Shown here piece after piece: positions 43,975 through 53,211 of a stretch of 64,000 bases of DNA. The notes beneath the pieces are model-generated. The model was not told the origin of the DNA. It saw only the letters and a program-made list of their open reading frames with translations, and ran no database searches. Both the position numbers and the translations under genes were made by a program. Source of the DNA: Streptomyces sp. NRRL S-350. GTDB lineage: Bacteria > Actinomycetota > Actinomycetes > Streptomycetales > Streptomycetaceae. The stretch lies in the NCBI RefSeq assembly GCF_000719705.1, contig NZ_JOHO01000046.1:1-64000 (forward strand), read 5' to 3'. Positions within the stretch are counted from its first letter, which is position 1. Each line of letters begins with the position of its first letter.

Positions 43975-43990
43975 CCCCCGCCATGTTCAG

Positions 43991-44431
43991 TTAGAAATCC
44001 TCGGGGCTCGTGGCCACCCTCCGCGCCTCAGCAGCGACAATCCCCAGGCGCATCCGGGCTTCCGGCGTGAAGCCGATCGCGGTCTCGATCGACCGCAACT
44101 CCTTCTCTGTGGACTCCACATACCGCAACATCGGGTGCGCCACCGGCTGGCCGTTGTACCCCTCCGACATGAAACCGTCGGCAGCAACCACCGCCAGCAG
44201 CTCCGCCCGCCGGTCCTGGAGTTCGCAGTAGCGCAGGATGATGTACCGGTCCGTTTCCGGCGAGTAGGCACCGGCCCCGGCCGTCCAGACCGTCCGCCAC
44301 GCCTCCCGGCCGGTCTTCCCCAAGTGAGCCGGCACGCGCGGAGCACGGCCTTCGTGGACCACTGAAGCGGGCGAGTCCAGCGCCGCGGACGGGTGGCCGG
44401 TCCGGTGGTCCGGGCTCTTCGCTCGGGACAC
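43991..44431 (-). CDS. Terminase small subunit (P27 family-like)
   Basis: 146 residues, VSRAKSPDHRTGHPSAALDS start with GGAGG 8 bases before GTG 44431. LGKTGREAWRTVWTAGAGAY, YCELQDRRAELLAVV and MLRYVESTEKELRSIETAIG match P27-type small terminases, which recognise the packaging site. Confidence 0.82.
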   Translation of the reverse strand: MSRAKSPDHRTGHPSAALDSPASVVHEGRAPRVPAHLGKTGREAWRTVWTAGAGAYSPETDRYIILRYCELQDRRAELLAVVAADGFMSEGYNGQPVAHPMLRYVESTEKELRSIETAIGFTPEARMRLGIVAAEARRVATSPEDF

Positions 44432-44646
44432 CTTGACCACCTCCTAACCGGCGCTTCGACCCCCTTAGCGGGTGCCTTTCTCCGGGCGCCTCAGCACGGC
44501 TTCGCCGACGCAGCACAGCAGTTGATCACTGGGGGCGCTTGGGTCCGGCGTCACACCCAGGGCGCGTTTTTCGAGCTGGGGCCGGGATCGCTGAGCGGCC
44601 AGGCCGTGAACTTCCGGAGCGCCCCGCCCAGCCGTCGGACGAGCGC

Positions 44647-45000
44647 TCAGAACGGCGGACGCTGGTGGTCGAAGTCGCGCCGGGTCTTGGCCCGATGGCA
44701 CGCCTTGCAGAGCACCTGAACGTTGTCGTCCACGTCCTGGCCGCCCTTGGCGAGCGGCTGCCGGTGGTCAATGTCTACGCCGCTGGGCAGGAAGCGCCCA
44801 CCGCACGCGACGCAGTCACCGTGCCCAGCCCGCCGCACAGCCTTCCGCAGACGAGCCGCGGCACCGGTACCGGCCGCGAGGGCCGCCTTCCGCTTGCTGT
44901 GCGACTGCACCGTACGACCAGCCTCGTAGGCCCGGTGGTGCTCGTCGCACCGGCCGTTGCGGGTGGCCCACCCCCTACAGTCAAGGCACCGTGTGCGCAT
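44647..45000 (-). CDS. HNH endonuclease
   Basis: 117 residues. An N-terminal zinc-like motif (MRTRCLDCRGWA) precedes the HNH core: GDCVACGG, VDIDHRQPLAKGGQDVDDN and VQVLCKACHRAKTRRD. HNH proteins next to terminase genes assist cos cleavage in HK97-like phages. The gap of about 215 bases to the small terminase may hold the cos site, but I cannot locate it. Confidence 0.88.
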   Translation of the reverse strand: MRTRCLDCRGWATRNGRCDEHHRAYEAGRTVQSHSKRKAALAAGTGAAARLRKAVRRAGHGDCVACGGRFLPSGVDIDHRQPLAKGGQDVDDNVQVLCKACHRAKTRRDFDHQRPPF

Positions 45001-45094
45001 GACTCCCCTCCCCCTTGAGCCAAGTTCACCCGTGCGTACGACCCCGCCGCAGCACGCCCCGACCTATCCTGTTGAGAACAGGGGCGGGAGAGAG

Positions 45095-45577
45095 ATGACA
45101 GAGAACCGAATCACGGACTCAGAAATCGGATCCACGGTTCAGGCCGAGACCATCAACGGTGGAATCCATATAGGCAAACAACCTGGCAGCGACCCGATGC
45201 GCGGAATTTATCGCGAGATTTACGCCACCGCCGTCCCGCTGATCACCCTTGTCGGCCAAGCCACCGATAAAGGAAAGCGCAAGAAACTGAGCCACGAGAT
45301 CCTAAAGGCGATTGAATCCAATGCCCGAGATTGCCGCGACAAGCTCTATGGCTTCGCGCCTGACATGGATTTGTTCGCCCCGACAGAAACGCGAGAGGCG
45401 TTCTTGGCCTTCCGTCGCGCATTGCTGAGGATGGAACATCACTCTCATGCGCTTTCCATGATTCCTGAGATCATCATGGATGCCTCACATTTGCTGGAGG
45501 TGTGCACAGAAACCGGAAACGCTCTCGTCAGCTTCCGAGATGCCGTCCGCCGCGAGAACTTCCCGCGACAGCACTAG
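45095..45577 (+). CDS. Plus-strand accessory gene with GGIHIG-type N-terminus
   Basis: 160 residues from MTENRITDSEIGSTVQAETI. The opening (IGSTVQAETINGGIHIG) is like the short N-terminal tags found on many streptomycete effector or conflict-system proteins (VVQAG...GGVHFH type). The rest is helical with no catalytic motif that I recognise. GC is lower than in neighbours and the direction is opposite to the flanking phage genes, so it is probably a moron. GGGAG stands before the ATG. A defence or exclusion role is speculation. Confidence 0.65.
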   Translation: MTENRITDSEIGSTVQAETINGGIHIGKQPGSDPMRGIYREIYATAVPLITLVGQATDKGKRKKLSHEILKAIESNARDCRDKLYGFAPDMDLFAPTETREAFLAFRRALLRMEHHSHALSMIPEIIMDASHLLEVCTETGNALVSFRDAVRRENFPRQH

Positions 45578-45773
45578 CCGGCGCGGGCGGGCACCGCGTG
45601 AGCCTGCGACCCCTTTCGGCTGTGGCTACTCGTGGACAACGCGGCCCCTTCGCCGCACGACTCCGGCGGCAACCCCGGTAGCGCGGGGCTCGTGGTGCAT
45701 GGGCGAAGGGAGACGGGGTGCTCAGACCACCGACCATGGAGGGGTGTGCGGCACTCCCCGTCTCCCACTTCCT

Positions 45774-45794
45774 CTAGAGCGCAACGACTTCCCG
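45774..45794 (-). repeat. 21-bp leader repeat, copy e
   Basis: CTAGAGCGCAACGACTTCCC in the late control region. Confidence 0.8.
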
Positions 45795-45845
45795 GGGCTC
45801 CCCCGTGTCCCCCCGTTCCCCGGGGCGCCGCTGTCTCCACCCCCT

Positions 45846-45864
45846 CTAGAGCGCAAGCCCTTCC
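45846..45864 (-). repeat. 21-bp leader repeat, copy f (divergent end)
   Basis: CTAGAGCGCAAGCCCTTCC, 72 bases from copy e and directly downstream, on the minus strand, of the promoter-like segment. Confidence 0.7.
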
Positions 45865-45911
45865 AGTGACGGTTTGGTGTTTGGGACGTCGATCCTGACT
45901 TCCCTAAGAGT

Positions 45912-45941
45912 TTTCTATGGTGTGTTGAGAACGGGCATCAA
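45912..45941 (-). promoter_or_regulatory. Candidate late promoter (copy 2 of the duplicated segment)
   Basis: Minus strand TTGATG (45941-45936), 18 bases, TAGAAA (45917-45912). Flanking direct repeats of the AAAACACC type continue upstream to 45955. It points toward the HNH and packaging genes. Confidence 0.4.
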
Positions 45942-46008
45942 AACACCAAAACACCATCGGCCCCGCTGTAGCGCTGTCGCGAGCATGCCATGACAGCCGA
46001 CACAAGAG

Positions 46009-46042
46009 AGCCCCGTCCGACCCGGGGAGGTCGAACGGGGCT
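46009..46042 (-). terminator. Integrase terminator
   Basis: AGCCCCG/CGGGGCT hairpin almost identical to the one at 25755, ten bases past the integrase stop. Confidence 0.7.
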
Positions 46043-46052
46043 GTACGGGCCG

Positions 46053-47771
46053 TCAGGCAGCTGCCCTGAGCGCTGTCTCGGCGGCCTTGCGACGGGTGCG
46101 GGTCAGCTCTACGTGTTCAAGCGCTGTGGTGGTCGCCTTGGCGGCGTCGGGACGCTCTTCGCCCTTCCACGTCACCCTGAGGCGTTCGGCAACCGGCGCT
46201 CCGCGCTGCCCCCTGCCTTCGACGTGGACGAAGTCGATCGAGACCACCGCCGCCCGCAGTAGCGCGCGCTGTCCTTCGGCGTCCTGCGATGCCCAGAGCT
46301 GGGCCAGCGATTCCGGCGCCATGAGCGGACTTAGGTCGGCCTCCCGCGACAGTTCGGCTAGATCTCTCTGGAACACGCTTATCTGTGCGGTCAGTTTGGC
46401 ACTCAGTTCGGTGTACCGATCCTCTGCAAGCGTGCCCGCCACGAAATAGGCGTCTTCGAGCTTTTCCTTTCGGGCTTTTGCATCCGTAAGGGCTGCGCTG
46501 GTCTTGGCGCGCTGTTCGTCCTTGTCCGGGTCGTTGTACTTGAGCCATTCATGCGCGATGTGCGTGATGACGTCCGAATCCGGCGAAAGGCCAAGAATGC
46601 GATTCTGCCACATTTGAGCAACGGCAGCTTCGGTTTCTTGACGGTTGATCGAAGAGCCCTTGCAAGAGGCTTCACCCTCGTTCTTCCGCTTTTCACAGTA
46701 GAAGGAAACTCCGGCATTCGACATGCGCCCCTTGCAGTAAGGGCAGCGCAGCACGGTGTTTGCGACGCACTTTGCCTTGCGCTTTCCGCGTGTGCGGTCT
46801 CCGATTGACGTTCCCGGCCGGGCCCGACTTGCCAGATTCTTTTCGATGATCTGATGTTCGGCGTAACTGATGACGCCTTCTCCGCAGGAAACGGGGAAGC
46901 CGTCGGCATCCAAAAGCGCGGTACCGCCCCTGTGCCATTTGTCGAGGGGCGCCCCGAATTCATCCCGCATCCGTTCCCGGACCACGACAATTCCGGCCCA
47001 GGTAAGCGAGTGTGCCAGGGAGATGATCCCTGTTGCGCTCCACGCCTTTCCGGTGCGTGTGACATAGCCGCGCAGATTCATCGCGTAAGCGATGTGCTGG
47101 GGCGTGTGGTTCTTGATCAGGCCGATCGCTATCCGGCGGGCAGGGAGGAATTCCCTGGGGTGCCGAACCAGCCTGCCGGTCTCCGGGTCATACATGAGCC
47201 CGAAGGGGACAATCCCGCCCATCCATTTGCCTTCGGCGCGGTGAGCGTCAAGCCCCGTCTTCGAGCGGAGCGCGATATCCCGAGATTCGTCACGCGCGCG
47301 TTCCGAGAGAATCGCCCAGACGATTCGAGAGCCCTGGGAAGAGTCCAGACCTTCGGTAACGCTTACTGCCCGCGCCTGCCGCTGGTCGAACTTATCGAGA
47401 AGAAGGCCAACCTGCCCCATGCCCCGACGGGAGAGGCGGTCTGACTTCCAAACATGGAGAGTCTTGGCGCGGCCTTTGAGAATGTCGCCGGTAGCGCTCT
47501 CGAATTCCTCTCGCAAGATGTGAGCCTTAGAGGCACTGCGCTGCTCGAAGTAGACGTGCGCGATTTTCTTGCCCTCGCGGACGGCAGCCCGGACGATATC
47601 ACGGAGATGCTGCCGAAGCGTCGTGAGGTCGTCGGACTTCTGGGACCGCCGAATGTAGGCGATCGCAAGTTCGGACGGGTCACCGGTCGGGACGTCCCAA
47701 AGGCCCAACTCCTTGAGCTCATCGTCCGCGAAGCCCATTTTGCGAAGGGTCTGGTAGTCGGCACGCTGCAT
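46053..47771 (-). CDS. Large serine integrase
   Basis: 572 residues. The resolvase-type catalytic domain has AYIRRSQKSDD with the nucleophile Ser43, then WKSDRLSRRGMGQVGLLLDKF and LSERARDESRDIALRSKTGL. The recombinase domain follows, then a zinc ribbon (RCPYCKGRM ... FYCEKRKNEGEASCKG) and a long coiled-coil motif (about 430-500). This is the large serine recombinase class that crosses attP and attB in a single direction without host factors. The gene lies 97 bp from attR, as expected. A copy of the 21-bp repeat lies in its leader. Confidence 0.93.
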   Translation of the reverse strand: MQRADYQTLRKMGFADDELKELGLWDVPTGDPSELAIAYIRRSQKSDDLTTLRQHLRDIVRAAVREGKKIAHVYFEQRSASKAHILREEFESATGDILKGRAKTLHVWKSDRLSRRGMGQVGLLLDKFDQRQARAVSVTEGLDSSQGSRIVWAILSERARDESRDIALRSKTGLDAHRAEGKWMGGIVPFGLMYDPETGRLVRHPREFLPARRIAIGLIKNHTPQHIAYAMNLRGYVTRTGKAWSATGIISLAHSLTWAGIVVVRERMRDEFGAPLDKWHRGGTALLDADGFPVSCGEGVISYAEHQIIEKNLASRARPGTSIGDRTRGKRKAKCVANTVLRCPYCKGRMSNAGVSFYCEKRKNEGEASCKGSSINRQETEAAVAQMWQNRILGLSPDSDVITHIAHEWLKYNDPDKDEQRAKTSAALTDAKARKEKLEDAYFVAGTLAEDRYTELSAKLTAQISVFQRDLAELSREADLSPLMAPESLAQLWASQDAEGQRALLRAAVVSIDFVHVEGRGQRGAPVAERLRVTWKGEERPDAAKATTTALEHVELTRTRRKAAETALRAAA

Positions 47772-47804
47772 GGTCAGTCCTTGGCTGTCAGTCTCCTGAC
47801 CAAT

Positions 47805-47825
47805 CCAGAGCGCAAGGACTTCCCG
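47805..47825 (-). repeat. 21-bp leader repeat, copy g
   Basis: CCAGAGCGCAAGGACTTCCC, about 34 bases upstream of the integrase start. Confidence 0.75.
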
Positions 47826-47835
47826 CCTGGGTTGG

Positions 47836-47898
47836 TCAGAGAGTTATTGCAGCCTTCGACCAGGGGCAGGCGATGTCGGACCAGATCTCGACCTTCAT
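47836..47898 (-). pseudogene. frnE 5' fragment fused to phage sequence
   Basis: The first codons of the split FrnE/DsbA gene: MKVEIWSDIACPW is host-coded, then SKAAITL and a stop come from the phage arm. Only the first Cys of CPWC remains. GGAG precedes the ATG. Together with 7372-8046 it rebuilds a full gene after excision. Confidence 0.88.
47859..47868. repeat. attR core, 10-bp direct repeat with attL
   Basis: ACCAGGGGCA, identical to 8037-8046. Crossover CA at 47867-47868. Phage sequence lies to the left (with GGTTGGTCAGAGAGTTATTG further out) and host frnE to the right. Confidence 0.85.
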
Positions 47899-48021
47899 GC
47901 GGGGGGCTCCAGGGGGCGTCTTGTCGGATGGGGACGAGATAGGTGAACGATGAACCATCTCGGTACATTCCCGACACGGCCCCCGAGCTGCGGTTTCAGC
48001 CCGCAGGCGGCAGCTGCGGCT

Positions 48022-48549
48022 TCAGCCCGCGGGCGGCGCGGGGACCACCAGCACCGGGCAGGCCGCGTGGTGCACCAGCGCCGAACTCACCGAGCCCAGC
48101 AGCAGCCGGGGGAAGCCGCCGTTGCCCCGGGTGCCGACCACCAGCGTGTGCTGCCGGGTCGAGGCCTCCAGCAGCACCTCGATCACGTTGCCCAGCACCA
48201 CGTGCAGCGACATCCTCCCGGCGTACGGAGCGGGGCGCTGCCGCTGCACGGCCGTCACCGAGCGGCGCAGCCCGTCCGCGGTGCTCTCGACCAGCGTCTC
48301 CACGCTCTCCTGCACCAGCTCCGCCATCCCCGGCGGGTAGCCGGCCGGCGCCGGGTTCACCACGGCGAGCACGTACAGCGGCAGCCCGAACAGCTCGGCC
48401 TCCGTCATCGCCCGGTCCAGTGCCCACAGCGACCCGTCCGACCCGTCGCACGCCGCCAGCACCCCCGCGGGGCGCCCCGTCGGCGGCCGCCCGAGCACCG
48501 ACAGCACCACGGGCACGTCCCCGTCCCGCCCCGCGCTCCCACCGGCCAC
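48022..48549 (-). CDS. Universal stress protein (UspA family)
   Basis: 175 residues with a single USP domain. GVLAACDGSDGSLWALDRAM begins it, and the nucleotide-binding loop appears as VVGTRGNGGFPRLLLGSVSS, then HHAACPVLVVP. These proteins bind ATP and are induced under stress or hypoxia. GTG start. It is convergent with nothing and its start faces the asparagine-synthetase-like gene 170 bases away. Confidence 0.88.
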   Translation of the reverse strand: MAGGSAGRDGDVPVVLSVLGRPPTGRPAGVLAACDGSDGSLWALDRAMTEAELFGLPLYVLAVVNPAPAGYPPGMAELVQESVETLVESTADGLRRSVTAVQRQRPAPYAGRMSLHVVLGNVIEVLLEASTRQHTLVVGTRGNGGFPRLLLGSVSSALVHHAACPVLVVPAPPAG

Positions 48550-48717
48550 CGCACGCCCTCCTCACCCGGACCCATCCCACGACCCGGACACCCGACCCGG
48601 ACACCCGACCGGATCCACGACCCGGCCATCATGGCGCGGCCCCCGAGCCCGCCCCCGCAACCGCGCCGAGAGCGGCGGCCGACCGGGCCGGGGCACCGGG
48701 GGCGGGCGGACCCGGGG

Positions 48718-50868
48718 TCAGGAGGTGAGGGCTGGGGGCTGCGGGCGGGGAAGGCCGGTCCAGCAGGCGCCGTGGCGGCGGGCACGGACGCGGCGGAGCC
48801 ACAGTTCGGTGGAGACGAGGTCGGCCAGGCCCGCGAGGGCGGCCGGGGAGAGGGGTGTGGCGGGGTCGGCGGAGCGGGCGAGGTCGGCGCGGACGGCCGG
48901 GAGGTCGATGAGGCCGGCTTCGGCGAGGAGGGGGGCGTCGAAGAGCTCGGCGAGGCCGTCGGCGGCGAGGCGCAGGCCCGCGCGGGCCGGGGCGGCGCGG
49001 TCGGGGCGGGGGCTGCGGCCCCAGTCCGGGGGCAGGTCGGTGCGGCCGGCGCCGGTGAGGACGGCGTGCAGGAGGGCGTGCCGGGCGCCGGGCTGGAGGC
49101 GGACGTCGTCGGGGAGCAGCCGGGCGGCGCGGACCACCTGGTTGTCGAGGAAGGGGGCGTGCAGCCGTTGGCCGGGCTGTTCGGCGGCGTGTACGAGCGT
49201 GCGGAAGGAGCGCGCCTGCCGGTAGAGGGCGTGCCGGGCGCGATGCGCGCCGGGATTTCCCTCGGGTGCAGGCCTGCGCGCCGCCAGGCGCAGCCGCACG
49301 GCGACCGAGGAGAGTGCCTCGTCGGAGAGCCAGCGGGCGGCCGGGCCGGGCACGCACCAGGCGAGGTCGGCGGCCGAGCGGTCCCCCGCCGTCCGGGCGC
49401 CGTCCGGGACGTGGCGGGCGGTCAGCTTGGCGGCGGCCTCGTCCAGTGCCTCGGCGTAGCGGATCCGGGAGAGCCGGTGGGCGGCCCGGACCACGGTGAG
49501 CGGGGTGCGCAGCGCCCCGGCCAGGACGCCCGCGACGGCCCGGTCCGCCCCGGCCAGTGCGGCGACCGGGGGCAGGAGTTCGCGCGGGCGGCCGGCCCGG
49601 ATGAGATCGGCCAGGCGGGCCGGGTGGCCGTCGAGCACCTGGCGGGCGCCGTAGCCGGTGAGGTGGTCGGTGCCGCCGGCGTCGAAGCGGGCCTCGGCGC
49701 GGGCCGCGGCGACGAGTTCGGGCCCGGGCTCGTCGGTGAGCCGGCCGGACTGCGGATCGGCGCCCGGTCCGGCGTACGGAAGGGTGCCGGGGCCGGGGTC
49801 GAGCACGGTGTGCCGCAGCCGCGGGGTGTCGGGGGCGAGCGCGAGGGTGGCCGACGGCTCGCTCTCGCCGAGCGTGACGGCGGCCAACTGCTCGGGGGCC
49901 GAGGGCTCCTGGGCGGCGGCACGGGCCCAGGAGCCCCTGACCGCGCCGTTCCTGGCCCCGACGGTCGCCCGGGCCGGGGTTGCCGCTGCCGCCGGGACCG
50001 CCGCGGCGGGCGCCGGTGGCAGCGGGACGGCGGCGGCGAGCAGGGCGACGGTGGCGGAGGCCGTGCCGTACGAGACGTCGACGCCGAGCCGGGCCCGTCC
50101 GACGGAGCCGGCGACCGGAGCGGTGGTGCGGACCCGGGAGCGGACGGACTCCAGCAGGGCGCGGGTGAGTTCGCGGACGGCCGGAGCCTCGTCGCGGGGC
50201 TGCTCGGGGCCGGCCGGGTCGTCGTAGCCCGACAGGTACGGGCGGCCGCTGCGGATCCCGAGCACGTGGCCGGGCGGCACCTGCTGGACGCCGAGGTACG
50301 GGGTGCCGGTGCCGAGCGCCTCGGGGGACTCGGGGCAGGCGAGGAAGGCGGCGAGGTGGCCGGTGTCCAGGGCGGCGCCGACCAGGTCGGCCAGCGGGAG
50401 GGCGGCGGTGGCGTACGCGGTGCCGCCGCCCCAGGGGGTGTGGAAGACGGGCTGGGCGCCGGCGAGGTCGGTGAGCAGCAGGGTGGAGCGGGTGCCGGTG
50501 CGCAGCACGACGGTGTAGCTGCCGGGCCAGGCGGTCAGATGGCGGACGGCGCCGCCGCGGGCGGCGGCGAGGCCGGCGGCGAGTTCGGCGTCGGTGGCGC
50601 CGCAGTGGCCGAGGACGGCGAGGCGGGTGGTGGCGGGGGTGTCCTCGACCGGGTCGGGGGTGGTGGCGCCGGTGCCGACCACGGCGGGGGCGCCGGGGCG
50701 CAGGGTCACCAGGCGGATCTCCTCGGGACGCCAGTCGCCCACGGCCCAGAGCGGGTTGGGACCGGTCCACAGGGGGCGCGCGGCGATCGGCGCCACCGCG
50801 CCGAGCGTTTCGTGCGGCGGCGTACCCGCGCGGGGCGCCCCCGTGCACCAGCCCGTCAGCCACCGCAT
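48718..50868 (-). CDS. Asparagine-synthetase-like protein with degenerate active sites
   Basis: 716 residues from MRWLTGWCTGAP. The N-terminal glutaminase-like domain lacks the Cys2 nucleophile. The synthetase-like domain keeps the fold (LGVDVSYGTASATVALLAAA, THLTGYGARQ as GTDHLTGYGARQV, LHAPFLDNQVVRAARLLPDD). The ATP pyrophosphatase loop SGGxDS is replaced by SYGTAS and the GDGGDE segment by GYGARQ. Related proteins include lasso-peptide cyclases, but no precursor or protease gene is nearby. Catalysis as an amide ligase is doubtful. GGAGG precedes ATG 50868. Confidence 0.65.
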   Translation of the reverse strand: MRWLTGWCTGAPRAGTPPHETLGAVAPIAARPLWTGPNPLWAVGDWRPEEIRLVTLRPGAPAVVGTGATTPDPVEDTPATTRLAVLGHCGATDAELAAGLAAARGGAVRHLTAWPGSYTVVLRTGTRSTLLLTDLAGAQPVFHTPWGGGTAYATAALPLADLVGAALDTGHLAAFLACPESPEALGTGTPYLGVQQVPPGHVLGIRSGRPYLSGYDDPAGPEQPRDEAPAVRELTRALLESVRSRVRTTAPVAGSVGRARLGVDVSYGTASATVALLAAAVPLPPAPAAAVPAAAATPARATVGARNGAVRGSWARAAAQEPSAPEQLAAVTLGESEPSATLALAPDTPRLRHTVLDPGPGTLPYAGPGADPQSGRLTDEPGPELVAAARAEARFDAGGTDHLTGYGARQVLDGHPARLADLIRAGRPRELLPPVAALAGADRAVAGVLAGALRTPLTVVRAAHRLSRIRYAEALDEAAAKLTARHVPDGARTAGDRSAADLAWCVPGPAARWLSDEALSSVAVRLRLAARRPAPEGNPGAHRARHALYRQARSFRTLVHAAEQPGQRLHAPFLDNQVVRAARLLPDDVRLQPGARHALLHAVLTGAGRTDLPPDWGRSPRPDRAAPARAGLRLAADGLAELFDAPLLAEAGLIDLPAVRADLARSADPATPLSPAALAGLADLVSTELWLRRVRARRHGACWTGLPRPQPPALTS

Positions 50869-51636
50869 CGCGCCTCCACCGTACGAGGACCTTGCTCCCG
50901 CGCGGCGCGTCCGCCGCCGGGCGGGCGGGTGGGGGGCCGTGGCGGCCCCGCGCGTCCCGGCGTGCCTCCGCGGATCGGCGTGCCGTCAGGGACATCGTGC
51001 CACCGGTGGGCGTCGCGGTGGCCCGCGTTGCGGGATCCGCTTGCGGGAGCGCCCGGTTGACGGTAGGCGGCGGGTCGTCCGGCAGCTGGTGACGGCTGGG
51101 TGCCCGGCGGCGTGCGGCGGCGGGACGACCCGGCGGCGGATCGTCCGGCGGCGGTCGGAACCGGGCGGGCCGGGCCTCCCCCTCCGTGGCCCGGACCGCC
51201 CGCGACGCGCCCTTGGCATGGGCATCGCGAGATGGCCGAAAGGCGTCGCCCAGCCCGGGAGGGCATCCGCATGCCCTCCCGGACTTCACCGCCGCCCGCG
51301 GGGATTGAGGCGGCGGCGTTCCCCGGCCCGCCGGGTCCTCGACGGCGGGCCGACCCACGACCACCAGCGAATCGCCGACCAGCCGGTCGGGCCAGGGGGC
51401 ACGGCCGGGCGCACGTGAACACGGGACCGGAGCACGGCGCTCCGGCGCGCGGCACGGTCGGCCGGATCCGAGCGGTCCGGACCAACACCCGTACGGCGCC
51501 GCCGAGTGCGCGATCCCGCCATCCGGAATGCGACCTCTTAACCGTCGGAACGCGTCCGACTACTCTAGGTACAGCAGCTACGGCCCGGTGCCGCCCGGGC
51601 CCCGCGCACAAGGCCGCAGGAGGTGCCGCCGCCACC
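50869..51636. other. Large divergent intergenic region
   Basis: About 770 bp between the minus-strand 50868 start and the plus-strand regulator. No frame with recognisable protein. One strong 12-bp-stem hairpin lies at 51255-51282. A sequence CGCCCAGCCCGGGAGGGCAT resembles a tRNA D-arm but no full tRNA follows. Confidence 0.4.
51255..51282. terminator. Hairpin with 12-bp stem
   Basis: CCGGGAGGGCAT and ATGCCCTCCCGG around CCGC. It lies in a gene-free gap, so direction and the transcript ended are unknown. Confidence 0.45.
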
Positions 51637-53076
51637 ATGACCGTCAGCCCACGAGGACCGAACGAACGGCTCGGCACGCTCCTGACCCTCGCCCAGATCA
51701 GCAATGCCGGACTGGCCCGCCGGGTCAACGACCTCGGCGCCCAGCGCGGGCTGACCCTGCGGTACGACAAGACCTCGGTGGCCCGCTGGGTCAGCAAGGG
51801 CATGGTCCCGCAGGGGCCCGTCCCGCACCTGATCGCCACCGCGATCGGCGGCAAGCTCGGCCGGCCCGTCCCGCTGGAGGAGATCGGCCTCGGCGACACC
51901 GACCCGGCGCCCGAACTCGGCCTGGCCTTCCCGCGCGACGTCGCCGAGGCCGTCCGCTCCGCCACCGACCTGTGGCGGGTCGACCTCGACCTGCGCCGGG
52001 GCCCCGGCGGCGGCCGGTGGAGCGACAGTCTGGCCGGCACCTTCTCGGTCGCCGCCTACGCGACGCCCGTCTCCCGCTGGCTGATCACCCCGGCGGACGG
52101 CTCGGTGGCCCGCGAGGTGCCGCGCTCCCCCGGCGGCTCCCCCAGCGACACCACCTCCTACCGGGTCGGCCACTCGGACGCCGCCAAGCTGCGCGAGGCC
52201 GCCCAGGAGGCCCGCCGCTGGGACTCCAAGTACGGCGGCGGGGACTGGCGTTCGTCGATGGTGCCGGAGTGCCTGCGGGTGGAGGCGGCGCCCCTGCTGC
52301 TGGCCTCGTACAGCGACACGGTGGGCCGCGCGCTGTTCGGCGCGACCGCCGAACTGACCCGGCTGGCCGGGTGGATGGCCTTCGACACCGGCCAGCACGA
52401 GGCCGCCCAGCGCTACTACATCCAGGCCCTGCGACTCGCCCGGGCCGCCGCCGACGTCCCGCTCGGCGGCTACGTCCTGGCCTCGATGAGCCTGCAGGCC
52501 GGTTACCGGGGCTTCGCCGAGGAAGCCGTCGACCTCGCGCAGGCCGCCCTGGAGCGCAACCGGGGCCTGGCCACCGCCCGCACCATGAGCTTCTTCCACC
52601 TGGTGGAGGCGCGGGCTCAGGCCAAGGCCCGCAATGCGGCGGCGTGTGCGACGGCGCTCGGCGCGGCGGAGAGCGCGCTCGAACGGGCGCGCGCCGGGGA
52701 TCCCGATCCGGCGTGGATCGACTTCTACGCCTACGACCGGCTCGCCGCCGACGCCGCCGAGTGCTTCCGCGACCTCGGAGTGCCCTCCAAGGTCCGGCAG
52801 TTCACCCGCGAGGCGCTGGCCACGCCCACCGAGGGCTACGTCCGCTCGCACGGCCTGCGACTGGTCGTCTCGGCGATGGCCGAGGCGGAGGCGGGCAACC
52901 TGGACGCTGCGGTCGCCGCCGGCGAGCGCGCCGTCGAGGTGGCCGGCCGGATCTCCTCGCAGCGCAGCCGGGAGTACGTGGTGGAGATGCTGCGCCGCCT
53001 GGAACCGTTCCAGGGGGAGCGCCGGGTGCGGGAGTTGGCGGAGCGGGCGCGGGCGGTGATCGTCGCGCCGGCGTGA
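51637..53076 (+). CDS. NsdA-like TPR-containing transcriptional regulator
   Basis: 479 residues from [20 protein letters not shown]. An N-terminal helix-turn-helix-like part ([36 protein letters not shown]) is followed by a long helical TPR-like region ([60 protein letters not shown]). The layout matches the streptomycete NsdA-type regulators of development and antibiotic production. GGAGG lies 13 bases before the ATG. Targets cannot be inferred here. The name rests on architecture. Confidence 0.65.
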   Translation: MTVSPRGPNERLGTLLTLAQISNAGLARRVNDLGAQRGLTLRYDKTSVARWVSKGMVPQGPVPHLIATAIGGKLGRPVPLEEIGLGDTDPAPELGLAFPRDVAEAVRSATDLWRVDLDLRRGPGGGRWSDSLAGTFSVAAYATPVSRWLITPADGSVAREVPRSPGGSPSDTTSYRVGHSDAAKLREAAQEARRWDSKYGGGDWRSSMVPECLRVEAAPLLLASYSDTVGRALFGATAELTRLAGWMAFDTGQHEAAQRYYIQALRLARAAADVPLGGYVLASMSLQAGYRGFAEEAVDLAQAALERNRGLATARTMSFFHLVEARAQAKARNAAACATALGAAESALERARAGDPDPAWIDFYAYDRLAADAAECFRDLGVPSKVRQFTREALATPTEGYVRSHGLRLVVSAMAEAEAGNLDAAVAAGERAVEVAGRISSQRSREYVVEMLRRLEPFQGERRVRELAERARAVIVAPA

Positions 53077-53211
53077 ACGCCGGCGTGGGATCGGCGTAGG
53101 CATCGGCGCGGGCGGCGGCGTGAACGCCGACGGGCGGGAAGGACCGAGGACCGGACGGCCCTGACGGTTAATGGGGTGCGGCGGCGGGAGAGGCCTGGCT
53201 AGGGTCTCTCC

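Larger units (their letters stand above)
45578..46052. other. Gene-poor late control region
   Basis: About 475 bp with two copies of the 21-bp repeat, the promoter-like segment duplicated from 25.7 kb and the integrase terminator. No gene that I can support. The inverted TTTGGTGTTT / AAAACACCAAA motifs lie around 45871-45955. Confidence 0.5.

Noticed and set aside
44432..44646. Extra small gene between HNH and small terminase
   Set aside because: The minus-strand frame 44465-44701 overlaps the HNH gene and has no ribosome site or motif. The gap may hold the cos site instead.
47950..51060. 1036-codon plus-strand frame
   Set aside because: It is the shadow of the minus-strand universal stress protein and asparagine-synthetase-like genes. 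Its composition is Gly/Ala/Arg-rich with no domain.
51237..51282. tRNA gene or remnant
   Set aside because: A D-arm-like CGCCCAGCCCGGGAGGGCAT is present, but no anticodon arm or T-arm follows. The hairpin is better explained as a terminator.
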